DNA from: Thiohalobacter sp.
Lineage (GTDB): Bacteria; Pseudomonadota; Gammaproteobacteria; DSM-19610
DNA: 8,947 nucleotides
Assembly: GCA_027080445.1 (NCBI GenBank)
Contig: JALWRY010000052.1
Coordinates: 1 to 8,947 of the forward strand
Direction: 5' to 3'
The notes beneath the pieces were generated by a model that was given only the letters and a program-made list of their open reading frames with translations, ran no database searches and was not told where the DNA came from. The translations under genes were made by a program, and so were the position numbers. This document shows positions 1-5,601 of the stretch, in pieces. Each line of letters begins with the position of its first letter. Positions within the stretch are counted from its first letter, which is position 1.

Positions 1-1
1 C

Positions 2-1444
2 GTTAAGTCTGGCGGGGCGCCCCACATATACCAGCGGCACAACATTGGACGTGTGCGCCGTGTGCGGCTGGCCGGTTTCCTTGTCACGCATCTGCTCCGC
101 ATTGCCATGGTCAGCCGTGATCAACAGCTCTGCGCCGGCCGCCTGCAATGCTGACAACACCCGCCCCATGCACTGGTCGATGGCCTCTATGGCCTTGACC
201 GCGGCGTCCATATTGCCGGTATGTCCGACCATGTCAGGGTTGGCGAAATTACAGATAATGGCATCGTACTTGCCGCTTTCAATCGCCTCGACCAGGTGGT
301 CTGTCACCTTCGGCGCATTCATCTCCGGCTGCAGGTCATAGGTATCGACCAGCGGGGAGGGCACCAGGATACGCTCCTCACCCTCGAAGGGCTCCTCCAC
401 GCCACCGTTGAAAAAGAAAGTGACATGGGCATATTTTTCTGTCTCGGCAAGCCGTAACTGGTGCAAACCGTGCCGCGCAGCAAATTCACCGAATACATTC
501 TTCAGCCGTTCGGCAGGGAAGGCTACCGGCACATCAAACTCGGCATTGTATTCCGTCAGGCTGACAAAGCGGCCGAGCTTCGGCCTGAGCTCGCGATCAA
601 AACCGTCAAAATCATCCTCGATGAACGGGCGGGTAATCTGCCGGGCGCGGTCTGAACGGTAGTTCATGAATACCACGACATCGCCATCCTCGACCTGCAC
701 CGGCTTTTCACCCCTGGGCACAATACGCGTGGCCTTGACGAACTCGTCACCTTCATCCCGTGCGTAGGCCATTTCCAGGCCGGTAATGGCATCCTCGGCT
801 TCAAATTCCGCCTTGCCCCCGGTGATCAGGTCATAGGCCGCCTGGATACGCGGCCAGCGATGGTCACGGTCCATGGCGTAATAGCGCCCGATGAGGGAAG
901 CAAAACGACCGCCACCGTATTCACGGAAGCGGTCTTCCATGGCCTGGATAGAAGCCGCCGCGCTACGTGGCGGGGTATCGCGGCCATCCAGGAAAGCATG
1001 CAGGTACACCTTGTCGACACCACGCTCGACGGCCAGTTTGACCATGGCATGTATATGTTCTTCATGACTGTGCACACCGCCGGGGGATAACAGCCCCAGC
1101 ACATGCAGGGCTTTCCCGGCGGCTTTCGCAGCATCGGCCGCATCGGTCAGGGTCGCATTGGTAAAGAAAGAACCTGTCTTGATCGAACGACTGACGCGTG
1201 TGAATTCCTGGTAGACCACCCGACCGGCGCCCAGGTTCAGGTGCCCGACCTCGGAATTCCCCATCTGCTCACCCGGCAAACCGACCGAAGCACCCGAGGT
1301 ACGGATGAAGGCATGGGGATATTCCGCCCACATCCGGTCCCAGACCGGCTTGTCCGCGCTATAGATAGCATTGAAATCGGTATCTTCACTGTATCCCCAG
1401 CCATCGAGAATAATCAGTACAGCCGTCTTGGGAGTTTTTGACAT
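2..1444 (-). CDS. gpmI: 2,3-bisphosphoglycerate-independent phosphoglycerate mutase, C-terminus cut by window edge
   Basis: Cytoplasmic glycolytic enzyme that interconverts 3- and 2-phosphoglycerate with two Mn ions and a phosphoserine intermediate. The frame is open for 481 codons from ATG at 1442-1444 to the left edge; family members have about 510 residues, so roughly 30 are missing. The alkaline-phosphatase-like motifs are all visible: LDGWGY at 13-18 (metal ligand Asp14), QMGNSEVGH at 60-68 with the catalytic serine Ser64, GGVHSH with His125, DGRD at 153-156, then NPDMVGHTGN, TADHGNAEQM and HTAHTSN towards the end, which carry the remaining Asp and His ligands. AAGGA lies almost against the start codon; no other Met is close, and the N-terminus aligns with the family. 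It is divergent from the arsR gene, as gpmI is from yibN in E. coli. No catalytic residue is missing. Family assignment is firm. Confidence 0.96.
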   Translation of the reverse strand, partial: MSKTPKTAVLIILDGWGYSEDTDFNAIYSADKPVWDRMWAEYPHAFIRTSGASVGLPGEQMGNSEVGHLNLGAGRVVYQEFTRVSRSIKTGSFFTNATLTDAADAAKAAGKALHVLGLLSPGGVHSHEEHIHAMVKLAVERGVDKVYLHAFLDGRDTPPRSAAASIQAMEDRFREYGGGRFASLIGRYYAMDRDHRWPRIQAAYDLITGGKAEFEAEDAITGLEMAYARDEGDEFVKATRIVPRGEKPVQVEDGDVVVFMNYRSDRARQITRPFIEDDFDGFDRELRPKLGRFVSLTEYNAEFDVPVAFPAERLKNVFGEFAARHGLHQLRLAETEKYAHVTFFFNGGVEEPFEGEERILVPSPLVDTYDLQPEMNAPKVTDHLVEAIESGKYDAIICNFANPDMVGHTGNMDAAVKAIEAIDQCMGRVLSALQAAGAELLITADHGNAEQMRDKETGQPHTAHTSNVVPLVYVGRPARLN

Positions 1445-1574
1445 GTCCTTCAGTGTCTACGCAATGGGGTCCGGAACTGGATTTAGACCCATTCTAACGA
1501 TAATTTCCATATGCCGCTATGCCGTTGCACATCCTGCCCGGTAAATTGCGGCTTTCTAATCAGGTTTATTATTG

Positions 1575-1592
1575 TATAATGTTTTGATTATA
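1575..1592 (+). promoter_or_regulatory. -10 box of the arsR operon inside a perfect inverted repeat (candidate operator)
   Basis: TATAAT at 1575-1580 is a consensus -10 hexamer about 80 bp upstream of the arsR start. It forms the left arm of a perfect 6-6-6 inverted repeat: TATAAT, GTTTTG, ATTATA (1587-1592). The hexamer 17 bp upstream, CTTTCT at 1552-1557, is a poor -35, so the promoter may be weak or need an activator. ArsR-family repressors commonly bind AT-rich dyads over their own promoters, so autoregulation is a reasonable inference. The promoter match and symmetry are seen; the binding is not shown. Confidence 0.55.
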
Positions 1593-1662
1593 AAGGGCAG
1601 GGGCAGAAGCGCTTTAACCGGCACGAGCGTCCCGCTTAACACTCCCGAAGACACAGGTGGAC

Positions 1663-1983
1663 ATGGTGACGAACGAGACCCTTATTACCCGCGACGAAGA
1701 TATTGATCGGGCGTCGCGCTCCCTCAAGGCTATGTCCCACCCGTTACGGCTGAAAATTCTCTGTACACTGGGCGACCAGGAAGTCAGCGTTCAGGACATC
1801 GTCGAACACGTGGGCACCTCACAGAGCAATATTTCCCAGCACCTGGCCATCCTCCGCGACAAGGGCATACTGACCTCACGCAAGGATGCCAACCGCGTTT
1901 ACTACCGGGTCGGTGATTCCCGCACACTGAGGCTGATCGGGATGATGCGTGAAGTCTTCTGTACCGCCAACCTTTCCAGCTGA
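1663..1983 (+). CDS. ArsR/SmtB-family repressor of the two-cysteine SqrR/BigR/HlyU type
   Basis: Small winged-helix DNA-binding regulator of 106 residues. ATG 1663 has AGG five bases upstream and is preferred; GTG 1657 would add two residues. The core runs from SLKAMSHPLRLKIL (about 20-33) through the recognition helix SQSNISQHLAILR (about 53-65) to the wing with RKDANRVYYRV (about 73-83). The metal-binding box of ArsR/CadC (CxC in the recognition region) is absent. Instead there are exactly two cysteines, Cys34 in the second helix and Cys100 in the last helix, 66 residues apart. The same spacing is known for SqrR (41/107), BigR (42/108) and HlyU (38/104), where the pair forms a disulfide or polysulfide bridge in response to sulfide or oxidants. 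The rhodanese gene 12 bp downstream supports a reactive-sulfur signal. Which of these subfamilies it belongs to cannot be settled here. Confidence 0.88.
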   Translation: MVTNETLITRDEDIDRASRSLKAMSHPLRLKILCTLGDQEVSVQDIVEHVGTSQSNISQHLAILRDKGILTSRKDANRVYYRVGDSRTLRLIGMMREVFCTANLSS

Positions 1984-1995
1984 TTACTGTCACTC

Positions 1996-2427
1996 GTGGA
2001 TTTCGCTCGCATCGCCGAATTTACCGGCCATCACCCTGTTCTGATTCTCGCTTTTCTGGGCACGCTTGCGCTGCTCGTTTTTCTTGAAGCCAGCCGAATA
2101 TTCAGTGGCGCAAAATCGGTGGGGCCTACCGAGGCCACCCAGCTCAATAACCGCGAGGATGCCGTTTTCCTGGATATCCGTGATGACGGCGAATACCATA
2201 GCGGACACATCCCCGGCGCCATCCATATCCCGCTGAAACAACTGCCGGAACGGGTATCCGAACTGGAAAAATACCGTGGACGGCCGATTATCGCCTGCTG
2301 CCGCTCGGGAAACCGTTCCGGCAGCGCCGGTAGCATTCTGGCAAAACACGGCTTTGAAAGGGTGTACAATCTCGCCGGCGGTATTGCCGCCTGGCAGAGC
2401 GCCAACCTGCCGGTAAGCAAAAAATAG
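1996..2427 (+). CDS. yibN: membrane-anchored rhodanese-like sulfurtransferase (YibN type)
   Basis: 143 residues from a GTG start; no upstream ATG exists in the 12 bp after arsR and no good ribosome binding site is visible, so translational coupling to arsR is likely. Residues 13-31 form one hydrophobic N-terminal helix, followed by a single rhodanese domain (about 45-140) with VFLDIRDDGEYHSGHIPGAIHIP and the active loop CRSGNRS at 102-108. Cys102 is the expected persulfide-carrying residue and Cys101 directly precedes it. The active loop is the sulfur-transferring type, not the longer Cdc25-like loop. YibN in E. coli has the same architecture and the same place upstream of secB. The probable role is sulfane-sulfur handling at the inner membrane, with the domain most likely facing the cytoplasm; the physiological substrate is unknown. 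Confidence 0.9.
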   Translation: MDFARIAEFTGHHPVLILAFLGTLALLVFLEASRIFSGAKSVGPTEATQLNNREDAVFLDIRDDGEYHSGHIPGAIHIPLKQLPERVSELEKYRGRPIIACCRSGNRSGSAGSILAKHGFERVYNLAGGIAAWQSANLPVSKK

Positions 2428-2458
2428 TATTTAACCCTGAACCACTGGAACCACCAAC

Positions 2459-2938
2459 ATGACAGAAGATAACAACCCGGCAGCCTCCGAAGAAGGTCCC
2501 CAGTTCTCCATTCTGCGCGTTTACCTCAAGGATGTTTCCTTTGAAATCCCCAATGCCCCACAAATTTTCGTGGAAGACTGGAAACCGGAAATCGACCTGC
2601 AACTCAATACCGAAGTGTCAGCTGTTGATGCCGACATCTATGAGGTTGTACTTAATGTCACCGTCACAGCAAAACAGGGGGACAAAACCGGGTTCCTGGT
2701 TGAGGTTCAGCAAGCCGGTCTGTTTACACTCAAGGGCTTTGACGAGAATCAGAAAAGCTCCATGCTCGGCGCCTACTGCCCCACAACGCTTTATCCGTTT
2801 GCCCGCGAGGCTGTGTCTGACCTCGTAGCCAAAGGCGGTTTCCCACAATTATTACTGGCCCCGATAAACTTTGACGCACTTTACGCGCAGAATATCGACC
2901 AGATCAATGCACAGGTTGGCGACGCACAAGCCCACTAG
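2459..2938 (+). CDS. secB: protein-export chaperone SecB
   Basis: 159 residues against 155 in E. coli. SecB is a cytosolic homotetramer that keeps presecretory proteins unfolded and delivers them to SecA at the SecYEG translocon. Recognisable family stretches are FSILRVYLKDVSFEIPNAP near the N-terminus (about 16-34), DIYEVVLNVTV in the central sheet (about 59-69), the GLFTL and MLGAYCP segments (about 87-108), and LYPFAREAVSDLVAKGGFP with LLLAPINF (about 111-138) before the variable acidic tail. Start ATG 2459 has GGA about ten bases upstream and the length fits. It follows the rhodanese gene by 31 bp; grxC, which sits between yibN and secB in E. coli, is absent. The gene shows no damage. Confidence 0.97.
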   Translation: MTEDNNPAASEEGPQFSILRVYLKDVSFEIPNAPQIFVEDWKPEIDLQLNTEVSAVDADIYEVVLNVTVTAKQGDKTGFLVEVQQAGLFTLKGFDENQKSSMLGAYCPTTLYPFAREAVSDLVAKGGFPQLLLAPINFDALYAQNIDQINAQVGDAQAH

Positions 2939-2960
2939 CGTACCGGAGATCACCACCAGT

Positions 2961-3974
2961 ATGCCGAGCACATCCCGTAGGGCCGTCAGCATCCTGGGTG
3001 CCGGCTCATGGGGCACGGCACTGGCCATGTTGCTGGCACGCAATGGCGTTTCCGTCCGACTGTGGGACCGTGATACCGCACACATCGCCGCACTGAACAC
3101 AGCGCGCACCAATGAACGCTACCTGCCCGGGATAACCTTGCCAGACGGCATTTCGCCGCTAGCCGACCTGCAGGACGCCCTCGCTCACACAGACTTTGTA
3201 CTGGTCGTCGTGCCGAGTAGCGGGTTTCGCGAAACCCTGGAAAAGATTGCCGCATTGGAGAATGTCCCGGGAAATCTTGTCTGGGCCAGCAAGGGGCTGG
3301 AACCGGGCACGCGAAAATTCCTGCACCAGGTGGTCGAGGAAGCCATGCCCGGCCAAACAAACTTTGCTGCCCTGTCCGGTCCGAGTTTTGCGCTCGAAGT
3401 TGCACGTGGCCTGCCAACCGCGGTCACCATTGCCTCACCGGATCCTGTCTATGCACAAACTGTCGCCGACCTGTTTCACAGCGCCACCTTCCGCGCCTAC
3501 ACCAGTACCGACCTGATCGGCGTGGAACTCGGCGGCTCGGTGAAAAATGTGCTGGCCATCGCGGCAGGCATCTCCGACGGCCTTGGCTACGGCGCCAATG
3601 CACGCGCTGCATTGATCACCCGCGGTCTGGCGGAGATCATGCGACTGGGCACAAAACTCGGCGGTCAACGCGAAACCTTCATGGGACTGGCCGGGGTAGG
3701 GGACCTGGTGCTGACCTGTACCGATGACCTGTCACGCAACCGGCGGCTGGGACTGGCGCTGGGACGTGGCAAGACACTGGCGGAAGCCGTGGAGGAAATC
3801 GGCCAGGCAATCGAGGGCCTGGAGACGGCGAGGGAACTGCACGCCCTTGCGATCAGCCGCCAGGTCGATATGCCGATTACCGCACAGGTTAAAGCCGTCC
3901 TGTATGACGGCGAGCAACCGGCTGCTGCCGTACAGGCGCTGCTGACCCGCGAGGCCAAACCGGAGCAACTCTGA
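2961..3974 (+). CDS. gpsA: NAD(P)-dependent glycerol-3-phosphate dehydrogenase
   Basis: Reduces dihydroxyacetone phosphate to sn-glycerol 3-phosphate for phospholipid synthesis in the cytoplasm. Start ATG 2961 gives 337 residues (E. coli 339). The frame is open back to ATG 2871, but that start overlaps secB and adds 30 non-homologous residues; GGAG at 2945-2948 supports 2961, although its 12-base spacing is long. The Rossmann motif ILGAGSWGTA is at 11-20 (Gly13, Gly15, Gly18). The conserved lysines are Lys111 in WASKGLE and Lys195 in GGSVKNVLAIAAG, and SGPSFA (139-144) and GANARAALITRG (211-222) are intact. It lies 22 bp after secB, matching the secB-gpsA order of gammaproteobacteria, and meets trmL tail to tail after 9 bp; cysE, next in E. 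coli, is absent. Confidence 0.97.
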   Translation: MPSTSRRAVSILGAGSWGTALAMLLARNGVSVRLWDRDTAHIAALNTARTNERYLPGITLPDGISPLADLQDALAHTDFVLVVVPSSGFRETLEKIAALENVPGNLVWASKGLEPGTRKFLHQVVEEAMPGQTNFAALSGPSFALEVARGLPTAVTIASPDPVYAQTVADLFHSATFRAYTSTDLIGVELGGSVKNVLAIAAGISDGLGYGANARAALITRGLAEIMRLGTKLGGQRETFMGLAGVGDLVLTCTDDLSRNRRLGLALGRGKTLAEAVEEIGQAIEGLETARELHALAISRQVDMPITAQVKAVLYDGEQPAAAVQALLTREAKPEQL

Positions 3975-3983
3975 AGCGCGGAT

Positions 3984-4454
3984 CTAACCCTCGCCGGAAA
4001 AATCCTGTTGTCGCCAGGCCTCATAGGTAAGCACAGCGACGGTATTGGACAGGTTCAGGCTGCGACTTTTCGCCACCATGGGTAAACGAATCACCTCGCT
4101 GACCTGTGCCGAATCGAGCACTTCCACGGGCAGGCCGCGCGTTTCCGGTCCGAACAACAAGGCATCATCATATTGATAGGTTATATCGCAATAACGTTGC
4201 GTACCGCGCGTTGAAACAGCATACAGGTGCGGCGGCCGGACAGTAGTGATAAACGCATCCAGCGTGCTGTGCACCTGCACGCTGGCCCACTCCCGGTAAT
4301 CGAGCCCGGCGCGACGCAGCTTGCGATCTTCCAGTTCAAACCCAAGTGGCTCAATCAGGTGCAGCCTGCAACCGGTGTTGGCACAAAGCCGCATCACATT
4401 GCCGGTATTGGGGGGAATCTCCGGCTGGTAAAGTACGATGTTAAACATACTCAT
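3984..4454 (-). CDS. trmL: tRNA (cytidine(34)-2'-O)-methyltransferase, SPOUT family
   Basis: Methylates the 2'-OH of the wobble nucleotide in tRNA-Leu isoacceptors using S-adenosylmethionine. 156 residues, as in E. coli TrmL (157). The three SPOUT motifs are present: PEIPPNTGNVMRLC (11-24) with the NTGN loop, LFGPETRGLP (100-109), and IRLPM followed by SRSLNLSN (122-136), which together build the trefoil knot that binds the cofactor. ATG 4454 is the outermost start; Met3 (4448) is an alternative, and the upstream ribosome binding site is weak in both cases. The gene is convergent with gpsA and divergent from the pyrD-like gene. The E. coli gene lies in the same neighbourhood, after gpsA-cysE. 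Confidence 0.95.
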   Translation of the reverse strand: MSMFNIVLYQPEIPPNTGNVMRLCANTGCRLHLIEPLGFELEDRKLRRAGLDYREWASVQVHSTLDAFITTVRPPHLYAVSTRGTQRYCDITYQYDDALLFGPETRGLPVEVLDSAQVSEVIRLPMVAKSRSLNLSNTVAVLTYEAWRQQDFSGEG

Positions 4455-4501
4455 ATTAATCCGCTTTTCTTTCGCGACGGCTTCAGGTCAAATACGGCAC
4501 C

Positions 4502-5455
4502 ATGAATCCGACTGCCAACCCGCTCGCCGTTGATTTTTGCGGCCTGACCTTTAACTCACCGCTGGTGCTACTGTCCGGTTGTGTAGGTTTTGGCGAGGAA
4601 TATACACGGGTACGGGGATTTTCCAATCGCGATGTCGGCGCGGTTTGCCTGAAAGGCACCACGCTGGAACCGCGCCCGGGCAATGCACCGCACCGGGTCT
4701 GTGAAACGCCGATGGGCATGCTCAACGCCATTGGCCTGCAAAACCCCGGCGCGGATCACGTGGTCGGGAAGATACTGCCGCAACTGGACTTCAGCGAAAC
4801 GCGCTTTATCGCCAATGTATCCGGTTCCACGGTAGAGGAATACCACGAAGTGACCCGGCGCTTCGATGACTCGCCCATCGACGCGATCGAGATCAATATT
4901 TCCTGCCCCAATGTCAGGGAGGGTGGCGTCGCCTTCGGCAATGACCCGGACATGTCCGCCAGGGTGGTAGAAGCCTGCCGCAAGGCCACCGGCAAACCGC
5001 TGATTACCAAGCTTTCACCCAACCAGACCGATATTGCCAACAACGCACGCCGTTGTATCGAGGCGGGCAGCGATGCTTTTGCGGTGATCAATACCCTGAT
5101 GGGCATGGCCATCGATATCGAGACCCGTCAACCGGTGATCGGCAATAACCAGGGCGGCCTGTCCGGCCCGGCCATCAAACCGGTGGCGCTGCTCAAGGTC
5201 CACCAGGTCTACCAGGTATGCAAGGCACACCATATTCCCATTATCGGCCAGGGCGGGGTGACCACGGTGGAAGACGCCATTGAATTCCTCATTGCCGGCG
5301 CCACGGCGGTCGGCGTGGGTACTGCGTTGTTCTACGACCCGCTGGTGTGCAAAACCCTCAACACCGGGATTTCCGACTACCTTCAGCGCCAGCAACTCGC
5401 CAATGTCACTGCGCTGACCGGCAGCCTTGCGCTCAACGACCCCCACAACCACTAA
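4502..5455 (+). CDS. pyrD: dihydroorotate dehydrogenase, class 1B-like catalytic subunit
   Basis: 317-residue FMN-dependent TIM-barrel protein of the class 1 dihydroorotate dehydrogenase family, the oxidation step of pyrimidine synthesis. Seen: VCLKGTTLEPRPGN (48-61) with FMN-binding Lys51, PMGMLNAIGLQNPG (70-83), NISCPNVREGG (132-142) with the catalytic base Cys135, TKLSPN (169-174) with Lys170, INTLMGMAIDI (196-206) and the FMN-phosphate loop around IIGQGGV (247-253). Cys in the base position marks class 1; class 2 enzymes, usual in gammaproteobacteria, use Ser and have a quinone-binding N-terminal extension, absent here. Class 1B enzymes normally pair with PyrK (FAD, 2Fe-2S) and use NAD; no pyrK is nearby. 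The other possibility is a PreA-like pyrimidine reductase subunit, but no ferredoxin domain is present. The start codon has only a distant AGG upstream. Confidence 0.87.
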   Translation: MNPTANPLAVDFCGLTFNSPLVLLSGCVGFGEEYTRVRGFSNRDVGAVCLKGTTLEPRPGNAPHRVCETPMGMLNAIGLQNPGADHVVGKILPQLDFSETRFIANVSGSTVEEYHEVTRRFDDSPIDAIEINISCPNVREGGVAFGNDPDMSARVVEACRKATGKPLITKLSPNQTDIANNARRCIEAGSDAFAVINTLMGMAIDIETRQPVIGNNQGGLSGPAIKPVALLKVHQVYQVCKAHHIPIIGQGGVTTVEDAIEFLIAGATAVGVGTALFYDPLVCKTLNTGISDYLQRQQLANVTALTGSLALNDPHNH

Positions 5456-5509
5456 GACCACCCTGGCGCATTCGTCGTACCGGCGCATGTATCTATACCC
5501 TGGGAACCC

Positions 5510-5535
5510 CTGGTCTGCAGCGAGCACCAGACCAG
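5510..5535. repeat. 8-bp perfect inverted repeat downstream of pyrD
   Basis: CTGGTCTG (5510-5517) and CAGACCAG (5528-5535) are perfect complements separated by ten bases. It lies 55 bp after the pyrD stop in a 146-bp gap. No T-run follows on either strand, so it is not a typical intrinsic terminator; it may be an RNA hairpin, a protein site or chance. Confidence 0.5.
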
Positions 5536-5570
5536 CCCTCTACTCCATGGCCTGAAAGTTGCTTGTTTCC

Positions 5571-5594
5571 CCCTGCTTGCAAGCTGCAACAGGG
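5571..5594 (+). promoter_or_regulatory. hairpin covering the ribosome binding site of the AAA ATPase gene
   Basis: CCCTG (5571-5575) pairs with CAGGG (5590-5594); after a single bulged C (5576), TTGC (5577-5580) pairs with GCAA (5586-5589), closing a five-base loop. The right arm contains AGGG, the only plausible ribosome binding site, seven bases before ATG 5602. Folding would hide that site, so translation could depend on opening of the hairpin. The pairing is seen; the control is inferred. Confidence 0.45.
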
Positions 5595-5601
5595 TAAGAA
5601 T

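Noticed and set aside
826..1143. 105-codon open frame on minus within gpmI
   Set aside because: It is a different frame of the same strand as gpmI, whose own frame is uninterrupted and carries all catalytic motifs.
1508..1523. ATGCCG repeated at an eight-base period upstream of gpmI
   Set aside because: Two short copies are expected by chance and do not align with any promoter element.
2871..2960. 30-residue N-terminal extension of gpsA
   Set aside because: It overlaps secB, has no homology signal, and ATG 2961 gives the family length with a ribosome binding site.
3975..3983. Bidirectional terminator between gpsA and trmL
   Set aside because: The gap is nine bases and no stem followed by a T-run is visible across the junction.
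5015..5527. 170-codon open frame on minus opposite pyrD
   Set aside because: It is antisense to a complete, motif-rich pyrD gene and its translation has no family character.
5347..5601. 85-residue N-terminal extension of the AAA ATPase
   Set aside because: It overlaps pyrD in another frame; the conserved family start is at 5602.
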